Counted from the first letter of the stretch, positions 1 through 9,486 are shown. The stretch: DNA of 64,000 nt from Oscillospiraceae bacterium (GCA_030539275.1 JAUNSK010000004.1:62001-126000), one strand, 5' to 3'. Numbers and translations: made by a program. The notes: generated from the sequence alone by a model not told the origin.

Positions 1-2706
1 GGTATCACATGCATATTCCTTAGCCTTGCTTCCTGCCCGGCTTATCCCGTCAGATGCCTTCTGTTTAAGAGTCTCACTGTATCCGGCGATCCTGCTGTTT
101 ATCTTTGAGCTCATTGATTCAAAAATGCTGTTTATTTTCCCGGTAGCCTCCTCAAATGCTGCATCTGCTTTAGCAGTACCGCTCTGCAGGACCTGAGTAT
201 ATTTATCATATATGGCATCAGTTATCACTGACATATTTTCCTGAGTCAGATCGAGTACATAATTTTTTGCCTGCGAATATATATCAGACTCGTCACCTCT
301 GAGACTGACAAGCTTATCAGTTATCATCGTATCTATCTTGTCTTTGGTAACTGTCCCGTCTGCGCTGTTGAGAACACTGTATACTACATCCTGAAGCGGC
401 GCAATTACAGCATTGACAGCCGCTTGTGATGCCTCTTTGGAAACAGTGTCTATGTAACCTGTAACACAGCCGGTGAGTTCATCGATCTTATCACTGGAAA
501 GAATGTCTATTTTCGTGAAGACGTCGTCAACTGCCTCACCGGTTTTTGAAACAGCAGCCGATACTATCGCTGAGCTGTTGTTTCTGACACAGTTCACTAT
601 TCCTGTGGGCTTCATTACCCAGGTCGTACTTGTTTTATAAACAGGGACAGTACCGCCGTCGAGCAGTACATTAACATCATAGACTGATTCAGCAAGAGCA
701 AGGGACAAAATAAGAACATTCTGAACTACCGGAATTCCAAAGCCCGTCCAGCCTGCTATTGCTGCAGCAGAGGACAGCGTAAATGCTTTGATCTGTGCAT
801 CAGTATATGCGTACATTGTGTTTGTGACAAATCTCGTACCGAATATCAGGGCGTTTGTATACTGATGATTTTTCTGCATGTCCTCATTTCCCCAGAGTAT
901 ATATTCCGCTTCACTCTTATAGAGAACATTGTTTTCAGGTGACAAAGCAATACCGCTGAGTGTAGTCGGAGATATTTTCTCACTCTTTACTCCGTCTGAT
1001 TTTCTGTCACTCGTATAGCAGCTGAACATCTCAGAAGCATACTCGGCAAAGTAAAGATTTCGTACTCCTTCTCCGGTGATATTTTTTATCAGATCACCCA
1101 TCCCTGAAAGAAAATCTGCGCTGCTGCTGAGCATATTCTGCTGATTTTCAAGCATCTCATCATCATTCTCCGTCGGAGAATTATCCTGCGAAAGTTCACA
1201 GGATTCTTCTTCACCGCCTGAGTAATTCAAAATGCCGTCAAGCAGCTCATCCGGTATATTATCGCTTAAACTTGTGCCAGCCGCCTCTGACAGATCCGCA
1301 CCGGATATTTTTGAAGTATCTGCAAATGACCTTATTTTATCTCTTATATTCTGAGCCTGACTGTTCTCCTGAGACTGCGCCTTATCCTGTGAGCAGACCC
1401 TGCACAGATATCCGTAAAACTCTTCGTCTGATGTTACCTTACCCGGCACAGCAGGCATCGTTCCTTCTTCAGTAAGTGTATCAGCAAGCTTATCAGCATC
1501 AGACGTCCCTGATCCATCTGCAGCACAGCTGTGTTTTATAAGTTCTGTATAATGTAACACATCAGACTGCGAATCTATGAGCTTTTCACCACAGAAGCTT
1601 ACGTTCTTAAGTTTGTCCTCTATATCACTCAGTTCACTTGCTTTTGCATCAAGGCTTTCTTTAAGTCTGCGAATGCTTTTCTTGTCTGCACAGCCGACAC
1701 TGCTTTCAAAATCACTTCTCATTGCATCCCTGAGTTCATCACTCTCAAGCTTATCAATACTTTGTGACCAGTTTTCCCCCTTTGACTCAAGCTCTTCTAT
1801 ACATGACAACAGATCATTTGTCTCTGAGCTCAGAGTCCGTGATGCATCCTCAAGATATTTAATTGCTGTCTCACACATTTCTTCTGTTCCGGACAGCCTG
1901 CTTCGTACATTGTCAAGCTTTTGCTGAAGATCGCTGATCCTTTGCTGATCATCATCTGACTGTTGTGAAACTGCCTTAAGCGTTATTTCCCTGCAGCAGG
2001 TTTTCAGCTCCTCAATGCACTCCTCTGGCTTTATATCCTCACATATGCCGTTATAATCTGAAATACTTTTATAAATGCCTTCCAGCTTGTCCTGAATATC
2101 AGACTGTGACTTGCTGTATTCGATCTTTGCATCTACGACCTTACTCTGGCCGGAAATGTTCCTGTAAGCAGATATTTTCGAAAGGATGCCTCTGCCTATA
2201 CTGACCGGACCGCGGTATTTCATGTATTCCGTTATCTGATTTTCCAGTACCGCCGTATTCGCAAGAACTGCATTGTCAACTCCGCTTAGTCTGAAGCTTT
2301 CATTTTGAAGCTTAACCAGATTATCAAATGAGATGTTTTCCGGATCAGAAAACATGCTTCTTATACTGTTGATATAGTTTCTGGTATCTTCGTCTGACCT
2401 GCTTGCAAGATATGTACCGCCTATGTTCTGCTCAAAGTATGCTTCAAGATTATCACTTAACTCCTGTGGATCACCGGATACCGCGAAAAGGCCATACACT
2501 GACTTCAGTACATCATCATAGGAAGCCAGTGCTGAATTCATGGCCAGTTCACCTGCACCGCAGATCTTTTGTCTTCCCGCCGAGATCCTGCTTAAGTCTG
2601 CGACAGTACCTGCAAATGTATAGACAGGCAGTGTGAGAAGTGACAGCATAATAGACACAGAGGCCCGCTGACACTGCAAAAATTTTTTTCTTCTGTTTTT
2701 TGTCAT
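1..2706 (-). CDS. DUF5702-type membrane-anchored protein, C-terminus beyond window edge (partial)
   Basis: An uninterrupted minus-strand reading frame runs 902 codons from ATG 2706 to the left edge with no stop, so the C-terminus is missing. AGGAGA lies about 9 nt before the start. Residues 15-37 form one hydrophobic segment, followed by a GELAMNSALASYD and VYGLFAVS block. From memory this is the hallmark of DUF5702 proteins, found in Tad/Flp pilus-type loci of Clostridia beside TadE/TadG-like pseudopilins. The middle (about residues 190-400) is charged and heptad-like, suggesting long coiled coils. A second hydrophobic patch lies near residue 690. A role in a surface or secretion machine is inference; partner genes would lie left of the window. 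Confidence 0.72.
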   Translation of the reverse strand, partial: MTKNRRKKFLQCQRASVSIMLSLLTLPVYTFAGTVADLSRISAGRQKICGAGELAMNSALASYDDVLKSVYGLFAVSGDPQELSDNLEAYFEQNIGGTYLASRSDEDTRNYINSIRSMFSDPENISFDNLVKLQNESFRLSGVDNAVLANTAVLENQITEYMKYRGPVSIGRGILSKISAYRNISGQSKVVDAKIEYSKSQSDIQDKLEGIYKSISDYNGICEDIKPEECIEELKTCCREITLKAVSQQSDDDQQRISDLQQKLDNVRSRLSGTEEMCETAIKYLEDASRTLSSETNDLLSCIEELESKGENWSQSIDKLESDELRDAMRSDFESSVGCADKKSIRRLKESLDAKASELSDIEDKLKNVSFCGEKLIDSQSDVLHYTELIKHSCAADGSGTSDADKLADTLTEEGTMPAVPGKVTSDEEFYGYLCRVCSQDKAQSQENSQAQNIRDKIRSFADTSKISGADLSEAAGTSLSDNIPDELLDGILNYSGGEEESCELSQDNSPTENDDEMLENQQNMLSSSADFLSGMGDLIKNITGEGVRNLYFAEYASEMFSCYTSDRKSDGVKSEKISPTTLSGIALSPENNVLYKSEAEYILWGNEDMQKNHQYTNALIFGTRFVTNTMYAYTDAQIKAFTLSSAAAIAGWTGFGIPVVQNVLILSLALAESVYDVNVLLDGGTVPVYKTSTTWVMKPTGIVNCVRNNSSAIVSAAVSKTGEAVDDVFTKIDILSSDKIDELTGCVTGYIDTVSKEASQAAVNAVIAPLQDVVYSVLNSADGTVTKDKIDTMITDKLVSLRGDESDIYSQAKNYVLDLTQENMSVITDAIYDKYTQVLQSGTAKADAAFEEATGKINSIFESMSSKINSRIAGYSETLKQKASDGISRAGSKAKEYACDT

Positions 2707-2745
2707 TTTGTATTGTTCTCCTGTACTTTTTCTTTTTATATGTCT

Positions 2746-2774
2746 AATATAACATAATTTGTCATATTTTTCAA
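2746..2774 (-). promoter_or_regulatory. Sigma-A-like promoter for the DUF5702 gene
   Basis: On the minus strand TTGAAA (2769-2774), a 17-nt spacer and TATATT (2746-2751) stand 40 nt upstream of ATG 2706. The -35 overlaps the stop codon of the gene upstream. Confidence 0.5.
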
Positions 2775-4081
2775 GTAGCAGCAGAAAAATAATTATATAG
2801 CTTTGCGATCCCGTTCCACGTTATCGGACCAACTACACCATTAGGAGCAAGGCCATAAATTTTCTGATATTCCTTAACGGCACGAAGTGTGTCCTTATCG
2901 TATTCGCCGCTTACTTCGCTGAAACTGATCTTGGGGATATTCAATGAAATAACCCTCAGATATGACTGAAGACATGCAACATCATTGCCTTTCGTGCCAG
3001 GCTCGAGCATACGTCCTGAAAACGGCTTTGCTATATCTTTAAAATATCTTTCAGGAATGTTATCCGATATAACTGAAAATATCTTCTTTATTCTGTGTAT
3101 CACGATCGTATTGTCAAGATCCGGTTTATCTTTCATGTAGTACTTCTTGAACTGATTGATATTATACAGAAGAAGATCATAGCTGTAATCCCTGCAGGTT
3201 ACTATATTGAGCATCGGATTGAAGTAGGCAATTACATTAAGACAGCTCCACAGCTCATGTTCAGTAATATTTTCTGAATCGTCAAGAATCTTTCTCGCAT
3301 CATATATGTAGTCCGATAATCTCAGAGCGTCAAAATAATACTTTCTTATTTTAAACCAGGTAGCCTGATCGACAGTTCCTGTTTCTTTCAGGTAAAAATT
3401 TTTCTGAAAGCTCCTGACGGCAGTCTCAACACTCAGTGTATACAGACTCCCGGAAGGTATCACACGAGGAATAACCGGAAAATCATGAGACAGAAAATTC
3501 AGATTATCCTGTACCGTCTTTACTATCTCACAGTTATCACCAGGCTTAAGAGGAAATACACTGCTTTCATAAATATCATCACTGCCGGCGTCATTTTCAG
3601 AAATTCTGATATTGCTGCCGTAATATGATGTGAGTATCTCCTTAGGATCCATTCCGTCAAGTGAAGCTTTGAGTGCATATTTCTTGTATTCCTCAAATTC
3701 ATCATTGCTGCTTATTACAAGGTTAATAAAGTCTCCGGTAACCGAGGCACAGGTATTGAAAAGTTCATCGGCAAGCAGGCTTATATTAAGGTATATTTCC
3801 CTTTCAGGATCATAGTACATGTCACTTTCAGGGTCAGATGTAATATCAAAATCATAACCTATGCTCCTGTACCAATTGCTCCTCAACTTGTATAAAGCAC
3901 ACATTGAAACGGCATACATTATTGCAACGATCGCATTTTCCGGCCAGAGCGGACATATTTCTCTGGACGAGATGTTTTTGATATAGTCTACAAAAAAGAC
4001 ATTTTTATTCAGTGCCTCGATATCGGGACACCCCATATGTACCGTAATTTCCTCAGGTATTTTTGCAAAGTCAATATTCAA
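2771..4081 (-). CDS. SleC-like protein: SpoIID-type region plus two peptidoglycan-binding domains
   Basis: The 436-residue protein begins at TTG 4081, chosen because AAGGAGGGG lies 6 nt upstream. Residues 1-165 (IPEEITVHMG, DYIKNISSREICPLWPENA, WYRSIGYDFDI) match, from memory, the SpoIID-like part of clostridial SleC-type spore cortex proteins. Two PG_binding_1 domains follow, at about 180-250 (LKPGDNCEIVKTVQDNL to TGTVDQATW) and 360-430 (LEPGTKGNDVACLQSYL to PNGVVGPITW). No signal peptide and no separate hydrolase domain are visible. The gene directly upstream encodes the regulatory-like module that is normally the N-terminus of such proteins. A role in spore cortex or coat is likely but inferred. 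Confidence 0.72.
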   Translation of the reverse strand: MNIDFAKIPEEITVHMGCPDIEALNKNVFFVDYIKNISSREICPLWPENAIVAIMYAVSMCALYKLRSNWYRSIGYDFDITSDPESDMYYDPEREIYLNISLLADELFNTCASVTGDFINLVISSNDEFEEYKKYALKASLDGMDPKEILTSYYGSNIRISENDAGSDDIYESSVFPLKPGDNCEIVKTVQDNLNFLSHDFPVIPRVIPSGSLYTLSVETAVRSFQKNFYLKETGTVDQATWFKIRKYYFDALRLSDYIYDARKILDDSENITEHELWSCLNVIAYFNPMLNIVTCRDYSYDLLLYNINQFKKYYMKDKPDLDNTIVIHRIKKIFSVISDNIPERYFKDIAKPFSGRMLEPGTKGNDVACLQSYLRVISLNIPKISFSEVSGEYDKDTLRAVKEYQKIYGLAPNGVVGPITWNGIAKLYNYFSAAT

Positions 4082-4094
4082 GCTGTTCCCCTCC

Positions 4095-4448
4095 TTACCG
4101 GGAAATGTCTTCGAGAATCAGTTCTATGGACTGAACTGATACTATGTCCTCAAAAATTGAGACTTTTTTATTCATTTCCGGTCTGAAATTCTCTGCCTGA
4201 GCAGACACATCATACTCCAGATACGGTTTTTCCCCTGTCATACTGAACATTTTGTCAAGAGAATAGCTCTTTGGCATTGCCGGAAGTGAAATTTCCCCTG
4301 TACTGCCGTTTTCATCTGTCAGAACATTGGCGTATATCTTCCTGCTGCCGTTTTCCATTCTGCTGACTTCTACACGTGCATTTTTAATGGGGAACATTTT
4401 TTTAGATTCAAAGACTCTTACACGCAGATAACCGATATTTCCATTCAC
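4095..4448 (-). CDS. Small carboxypeptidase-regulatory-like beta-sandwich protein (detached SleC N-terminal module)
   Basis: About 117 residues from GTG 4448, which has GGAG 8 nt upstream; an in-frame GTG at 4457 overlaps that site and is less likely. The sequence (GYLRVRVFESKKMFPIKNARVEVS, then TDENGSTGEISLPAMP, then a YDVSAQAENFRP stretch and a terminal SVQSIELILED) has the transthyretin-like pattern of a bacterial carboxypeptidase-regulatory domain. In clostridial SleC-like proteins I recall this module at the start of one chain followed by the SpoIID-like region. Here its stop at 4095 is 13 nt before a separate start in another frame. Translation is probably coupled, so the two products may act together. 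Confidence 0.62.
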   Translation of the reverse strand: MNGNIGYLRVRVFESKKMFPIKNARVEVSRMENGSRKIYANVLTDENGSTGEISLPAMPKSYSLDKMFSMTGEKPYLEYDVSAQAENFRPEMNKKVSIFEDIVSVQSIELILEDISR

Positions 4449-4524
4449 AACTATCACTCCATATATTTTTTTTCCTTATATATTATGTCTTTGACCGGGA
4501 TTCTGCTAATAAGAAATAAAATAA

Positions 4525-4572
4525 GAACAAAAAAACAGACTGACAGCACAAAAATGCTTGATCAGTCTGTTT
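4525..4572 (-). terminator. Rho-independent terminator after the DHHW gene
   Basis: Complementary 11-nt arms (4533-4543 and 4562-4572) are followed on the minus strand by a run of seven T. It lies 10 nt past the stop of the DHHW gene. Confidence 0.8.
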
Positions 4573-4581
4573 GAAGTTGAT

Positions 4582-5715
4582 TTATGATTTAAGATTATAC
4601 AGATTTTTATCCTCAGTAAAATTTTTGACATTGTACATGATAAGGACATCAGTTATACCGTATTCATCTACATACTCAAGAGGGTTTGTCTTAAAATATC
4701 TCAGATCGATCATATACACGTTTTCAAAGCTTGCAGCTGCAAACTGAGCAAAAGTATTTGCATATGAATCCTTGATAATAAGAAGATTTCTGCCGTTCGT
4801 AATATCAGTGCTTATCTGTGTGAACGGCTGATTGCCGTTGAGGAAAACAGAATACGGATCAGAACTGTCCGCATATGACATTTCATATATGCTGTCTGAT
4901 ACCTCAGTAAAATTATATGTTGTTCCTGTGACATGCGGTGAACTGAAAGCGGTGATAACATCAGGTTCTGCCAGAGCAAAATTTGATTTGTTATAGGTCG
5001 TACCGAAAAAATTATCAGTGATATCAAATGTATCAAAGTCAGTAAGCCCTGCATCATGAATATCAAGTGACCTGCAGTATGCCTTATATGCATAATATGC
5101 ACCTAGCGATGTCCAGTGATGATCGTTTCTGTAGTACAGATATTCACTGTTGTGTTCATACAGATCATCGTAGATATCTGCAGCGTAAGCTGAAGTTTCA
5201 CATGCCTTATTTATCAGTACATGCTGATTGATTTCCGGTGCATGAGACGGCAGCTTATAGTCAAGGATGGCAGCTGCAGTAGGAACAAGCATAAGCGTAC
5301 AGCTGATCGTTTTTTTGCTGGCATCCGAAAGGAAGCTGTCTGCATAAGCGAGATTTTTGTAGAATACATCCTTATCATATTCGCTCATACTTTCGATAAG
5401 ATAGCCGTCACGTGCAAAATATACGCCTTTTGTCTGATTTTTCATGAGCAGATATTCACTAAGCGTCTTTACGGCAACAAATCTGCTTCTGAGAGGAAAC
5501 TGATCATTCAGATAGTTTTCAAACTCGCTTGTATATTTTCCGCTCTTCAGACTCTCTAACGAAAACTCAGGCATCTGCTGTAGATATCTTCGTTCTTCCT
5601 TTGAATATGTTTTGTCGGGCACAAAAATTTTTATCACCATAACAAGTGTTATAGTGATAAAAAATAAAAGTGCGCTTATAAGACCACGGGCCTTGTTTTT
5701 ATTTTGTGAGTTCAT
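4582..5715 (-). CDS. DHHW family membrane-anchored SGNH-like protein
   Basis: 377 residues with one N-terminal transmembrane segment (about 10-31), then an extracytoplasmic domain. The family motif is plain: RNDHHWTSLGAYYAYKAY near residue 195, with a later LLIIKDSYANTFAQFAA block carrying the D and S of the AlgX/AlgJ-like SGNH fold. Such proteins usually work with an MBOAT acyltransferase in O-acetylation of exported polysaccharide or wall polymer. The start overlaps the end of the DUF4358 lipoprotein gene by 17 nt, so they are co-transcribed and probably coupled. No MBOAT gene is nearby. The terminator directly downstream ends the operon. Confidence 0.85.
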   Translation of the reverse strand: MNSQNKNKARGLISALLFFITITLVMVIKIFVPDKTYSKEERRYLQQMPEFSLESLKSGKYTSEFENYLNDQFPLRSRFVAVKTLSEYLLMKNQTKGVYFARDGYLIESMSEYDKDVFYKNLAYADSFLSDASKKTISCTLMLVPTAAAILDYKLPSHAPEINQHVLINKACETSAYAADIYDDLYEHNSEYLYYRNDHHWTSLGAYYAYKAYCRSLDIHDAGLTDFDTFDITDNFFGTTYNKSNFALAEPDVITAFSSPHVTGTTYNFTEVSDSIYEMSYADSSDPYSVFLNGNQPFTQISTDITNGRNLLIIKDSYANTFAQFAAASFENVYMIDLRYFKTNPLEYVDEYGITDVLIMYNVKNFTEDKNLYNLKS

Positions 5716-6310
5716 TGAACTTGTCTACTGCTTTTGCATTTTCGCTGCGTGCAAACTCAAGAGCTTCCTCCTCTGTTGCCTCAGTACGGTCATCCGGTGC
5801 ACCCAGAAGGAAGAATGCTACGTAATCTCCGTTTCGTACAACCTGAGAAGCACTTACCTTTGCAATATTTGCAGGATACTGAACTGAATCATCAACAAGC
5901 TTCTGTCTTGCAGCTTCAAGCTTAGCCTGAGCTTCTTCTGCTTTACCCTCTGCAGCCTTGATGATTATTACTCTGTCAGGATGGAATCCGATCATAGGCA
6001 TTTCAGCTGCAATATCTGTATACATGTCAGATGAAAGTCCGAACTGATCACTTAACATTTCATCAGAAATAGGTGTAACCGGAAGATAGTTCTCACCGTA
6101 TACTTCCTTTATTGAAGCAAGAATATCTTCTGCGGACTTGTCAGACTTAGTCTGATCCTGTGATTGTGTCTCTGTCTGTGTCTGTGAAGTGCCTGCGTCT
6201 GAAGAAGCTGAACTGTTACCGGAGCTGTTCTTGTCTGAATTGTCAGAACCACATGAAACAGCTGCTGCTGATATTATTAATGATAATAAGATAATAGTGA
6301 GTTTTTTCAT
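5699..6310 (-). CDS. DUF4358-type lipoprotein
   Basis: About 203 residues from ATG 6310; AAAGG lies 12 nt upstream, whereas the in-frame ATG at 6322 abuts that site. A lipoprotein signal is clear (KKLTIILLSLIISAAAVSC). A Ser/Thr/Gln-rich linker (about 28-60) follows, then a domain with MIGFHPDRVIIIKAAEGKAE and an AFFLLGAPDD end. From memory this is DUF4358, regularly encoded beside DHHW and MBOAT genes, which fits the overlapping DHHW gene downstream. Its function is not known; an accessory role in polymer acetylation is inferred from context. Confidence 0.72.
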   Translation of the reverse strand: MKKLTIILLSLIISAAAVSCGSDNSDKNSSGNSSASSDAGTSQTQTETQSQDQTKSDKSAEDILASIKEVYGENYLPVTPISDEMLSDQFGLSSDMYTDIAAEMPMIGFHPDRVIIIKAAEGKAEEAQAKLEAARQKLVDDSVQYPANIAKVSASQVVRNGDYVAFFLLGAPDDRTEATEEEALEFARSENAKAVDKFNELTK

Positions 6311-6396
6311 AGAGACGTACATCCTTTAATTTATAATATTTATTTATAGATTGTGCTGCGGATTATGTTTTATTCATTTGTCAATATGTTCTTGTT

Positions 6397-7401
6397 CTAT
6401 TTTCTGACTTTTTCGGTTATAATGTCAATATTTCGTTTTTCCTCATCAGAGAAGTTCAGGTTTTCTATGCATTTTACGTTTTGCGTTATCTGCCCCGGAC
6501 TGCTGGCTCCGATAAGTACAGTAGCAACGCTTTTATTGCTAAGCACCCATGACAGCGCCATCTGAGACAGGGTCTGTCCGCGCTTGTCTGCAATTTCATT
6601 AAGTTTTGAGAGCACTGTGATCATCTCGTCGGTAAGCTCCGGTTTTATCCATGTGCTGCCCTTTGCAAGTCTTGAGTTTTCAGGAATTCCGTGAAGATAC
6701 CTGTCAGTCAGAAATCCCTGATAAAGTGGTGAAAATACAGCCAGTCCTATACCGGATTCCATTGCATATTTATCAAGTCCATCCCTTTCGATCCATCTGT
6801 TGAGGATCGAATAGGAAGGCTGATTTACTATGAACGGAGTTCTCAGTTCTTTGAATATGCTGATCATTTCACTTGTCTGCTGCGAATTATAGTTTGAAAT
6901 TCCAACATATAAAGCTTTTCCCTTTCTGACTATATGATCAAGTGCCAGAGCCGTTTCCCCGAGCGGAGTGCCCGGATCAAAAACATGATGATAGAAAATA
7001 TCAACATACTCAAGTCCCATACGTTTCAGGCTCTGATCAAGTGAAGAAATAAGATACTTTCGGGAACCGTTCTTATCCCCGTAAGGACCCGGCCACATAT
7101 CATATCCTGCTTTTGTGGAGATGCACATTTCATCTCTGTAAACCCGCATTCCCCTGTCGAGGATCTTCCCGAAGTTTTCCTCAGCAGATCCGTTGAACGG
7201 ATTGCCATAGTTGTTTGCCAGATCAAAATGTGTTATACCAAGATCAAAAGCTGTATGGACCATGTCCTCCATATTTTCAAAACGATCCCTGTAGCTGAAG
7301 TTCTGCCAGAATCCAAGTGAAACAGCCGGAAGCTTTAGTCCGCTTTTTCCAACCGTGTTGTAAATCATTTTTTCATATCTGTTTTCGTCTGCAATATACA
7401 C
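6397..7401 (-). CDS. Aldo/keto reductase, YghZ/GpR-like
   Basis: 334 residues from GTG 7401, with GGAGG 8 nt upstream. The protein is a complete AKR TIM barrel: GKSGLKLPAVSLGFWQ at the start, D and Y of the catalytic tetrad in FDLANNYGNP, K in ISTKAGYDMWPGPYG, and H in VDIFYHHVFDPGTP. The MWPGPYG(D)xxSRK segment resembles the E. coli YghZ (L-glyceraldehyde 3-phosphate reductase) subgroup. It is NADPH-dependent and cytoplasmic by family. The next gene downstream starts 75 nt away behind its own signals. The physiological substrate cannot be read from the sequence. Confidence 0.88.
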   Translation of the reverse strand: MYIADENRYEKMIYNTVGKSGLKLPAVSLGFWQNFSYRDRFENMEDMVHTAFDLGITHFDLANNYGNPFNGSAEENFGKILDRGMRVYRDEMCISTKAGYDMWPGPYGDKNGSRKYLISSLDQSLKRMGLEYVDIFYHHVFDPGTPLGETALALDHIVRKGKALYVGISNYNSQQTSEMISIFKELRTPFIVNQPSYSILNRWIERDGLDKYAMESGIGLAVFSPLYQGFLTDRYLHGIPENSRLAKGSTWIKPELTDEMITVLSKLNEIADKRGQTLSQMALSWVLSNKSVATVLIGASSPGQITQNVKCIENLNFSDEEKRNIDIITEKVRK

Positions 7402-7422
7402 AGCATGATCCTCCTTTTATTT

Positions 7423-8082
7423 TCAGTATGGCATTACAAATTTTCCTACAGTAAATTTCTCATCATTATATATGATAGAGAACGGAACGTCTATGGTTTT
7501 GTCGGGACCACCATCCGCATCGCTGTATGTCGATGAGGCAGTAAATTCAATTTCATCATCGTTCCTGTTTACAAGCCTGCTTATCTGAGTATCCTTATAT
7601 AAAGGATTTTTAACAGTAGCATTCTGTACTGCCCAGACCGTATTGTCCTTTTGAGAATAAGCTGAAAACATATCCTTGTATACACTCAGATATTTTTCCG
7701 AGAAAACTTCATTCCACTGATTCGGAATATCCGCGGCCCCTGAAACCATAAAGTCATTTACCTTATATGCTTTTTTTGAATCAATATCTGCAGTAATACT
7801 TTTATCTACGCTGTAAGCGTGTCCGCTGATATAACGCTCACCCATCCTGCATGCAGCACTGTAAAGCTCTGACGCAGCAGAGAATAATTCTTCATCGGTA
7901 TACGAACCGATAGTTTTGTCCTCATCTTCCTGAGTAGTCTGAGCCTCTGTGTGAGAATTCTGTGTCTGCTGTATTAACGATTCTCCGGCTGTGCTGCTGA
8001 TAATATTCTGGTCTGTTACACAACCTGTGAGTGCCAAAGAAACTATAGCTACCAAGAAAAAGATCTTCCTGTCAATCAACAT
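7423..8082 (-). CDS. Uncharacterised lipoprotein
   Basis: 219 residues from ATG 8082, preceded by GGAGG at good spacing. The N-terminus is a lipoprotein signal ending LALTGC. A short Gln/Thr/Glu-rich linker leads into an alpha-beta domain of about 165 residues (YTDEELFSAASELYSAACRMGE onward), ending SIIYNDEKFTVGKFVMPY. I do not recognise a named family. It lies between the AKR and AlaX genes on the same strand, 21 nt upstream of the AKR start, so it may be co-transcribed with it. Confidence 0.6.
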   Translation of the reverse strand: MLIDRKIFFLVAIVSLALTGCVTDQNIISSTAGESLIQQTQNSHTEAQTTQEDEDKTIGSYTDEELFSAASELYSAACRMGERYISGHAYSVDKSITADIDSKKAYKVNDFMVSGAADIPNQWNEVFSEKYLSVYKDMFSAYSQKDNTVWAVQNATVKNPLYKDTQISRLVNRNDDEIEFTASSTYSDADGGPDKTIDVPFSIIYNDEKFTVGKFVMPY

Positions 8083-8138
8083 ATTAAGTTACCTCCGCAT
8101 TAAATTGTGAACCATCCTGCAGTTATTGATCATACGGA

Positions 8139-9290
8139 TTACTGATTTACTTTAAAGTAATCCTCTATCTGCTGCCTTGTGCACTTTACACTTCCCTGGA
8201 TCATTCCCGATCCGCCGCCTTTTCCATTGAGTGCGGCATTAATATCCTTAGCCTGTTTTCTTAAATCTTCCGAGTTGCTTGCCATTACATACTGGTATCC
8301 GTTCTCATCGCTGCCGCTGAATGCAGCACAGATGCCCCTGCATATTGATACAGCATTGTTTACAAGAAATCTCAGATCATTCATGTCACACTTGCTTTCG
8401 AAAATACACATATTTTCTTGCGCTGGTGTCAGAAGTGAAGCCTTAAGCTGCAGATACTCCTTCTTCCATTCGCCGACAAGTCTTTTTTCTTCTATCAGTT
8501 CATTCATGATACGTGCAACAGCTGCTGCAGTTTCATTCTGCTTTGCTGATAACGAAGCTGATATAGCAGCTACATTGGCATATTTTCTGTTGTAGTCTGC
8601 AACAGCATCAGATCCGCTCAGCATATGAATACGTATGCCGCCTTTATAACTCTCAAAATCCAGAAGTTTTATTATGCCTATCTCGCCTGTATAGTCAACA
8701 TGAGGTGCGCAGCACGCACACTTATCATACTTTCCTATAGACACGATCCTGACATTCTCCGTGAGATCAAGCTTGCTTCTGTACTCAAGCGTCTTAAGTG
8801 TCTGCCCATCAGGAAACTCAGCATTAATATGTATATTATCATATATTGCCTGATTTGCTGTACGTTCAACAACATTCAGCTGCTCACGTGTCATTACACC
8901 GTCGAGGTCGAGAGTAACATCCTCACTGCCAAGATGAAAACCTACATTGTTAAAACCGGTCATAGAATGAATGATACCGGATACTATGTGCTCTCCGCTG
9001 TGATTCTGCATAAATCTGAATCTCTTATCCCAGTCAATTTCACCTGAAACTGTAGTACCGGCAGCAATCGGTTCACAAGCATAGTGAACAATAGCATCAC
9101 CATTTTCCTGAACATTTTCAATACGAACGCCGTTTAATAAACCTGTATCGGATGGCTGACCGCCGCCCTCAGGAAAGAAAGCTGTCTTATCCAGAATAAC
9201 AGCAAATTTGCCTTTATTCTCTTCACAGGACAAAACAACAGCATCGAATTTTTTGATTTTTGCATCTTTGTAATACAATTTTTCAGTCAT
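8139..9290 (-). CDS. Alanyl-tRNA editing protein, AlaX-L type
   Basis: 383 residues. The N-terminal part (FFPEGGGQPSDTG) is the AlaRS-like editing beta-barrel. Zinc ligands are the HSGEH motif near residue 97 and the Cys/His set in KCACCAPH near residue 191, as in the tRNA-SAD domain. The C-terminal 130 residues include a coiled region and NAALNGKGGGSGMIQGS, a DHHA1-like end, placing it with the long AlaX form. The family removes serine or glycine mischarged on tRNA-Ala in trans. It has its own promoter and is divergent from the esterase gene. Confidence 0.9.
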   Translation of the reverse strand: MTEKLYYKDAKIKKFDAVVLSCEENKGKFAVILDKTAFFPEGGGQPSDTGLLNGVRIENVQENGDAIVHYACEPIAAGTTVSGEIDWDKRFRFMQNHSGEHIVSGIIHSMTGFNNVGFHLGSEDVTLDLDGVMTREQLNVVERTANQAIYDNIHINAEFPDGQTLKTLEYRSKLDLTENVRIVSIGKYDKCACCAPHVDYTGEIGIIKLLDFESYKGGIRIHMLSGSDAVADYNRKYANVAAISASLSAKQNETAAAVARIMNELIEEKRLVGEWKKEYLQLKASLLTPAQENMCIFESKCDMNDLRFLVNNAVSICRGICAAFSGSDENGYQYVMASNSEDLRKQAKDINAALNGKGGGSGMIQGSVKCTRQQIEDYFKVNQ

Positions 9291-9335
9291 TTTTAATATC
9301 TCCCGGATTTTAAGAATTTTTTAGCGAACATTAAT

Positions 9336-9364
9336 AGTATAACATATCATATACAATTATGCAA
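9336..9364 (-). promoter_or_regulatory. Promoter for the AlaX gene
   Basis: Minus strand TTGCAT (9359-9364), 17-nt spacer, TATACT (9336-9341), about 45 nt before the ATG at 9290. Confidence 0.5.
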
Positions 9365-9486
9365 ACAGCGTATTTTAGGACATATTAGCAATAAAGCAGA
9401 TGAAAACTGTTTTCCGGTCAGGTTCTGAATGTAACCAATACACACAGATAAACGGTTTTGATATCATTTATTAATTGTTAATTATA

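Noticed and set aside
1272..2636. Several plus-strand frames of 67-116 codons
   Set aside because: They lie opposite the continuous 902-codon DUF5702 frame, have no ribosome sites and show no protein-like composition.
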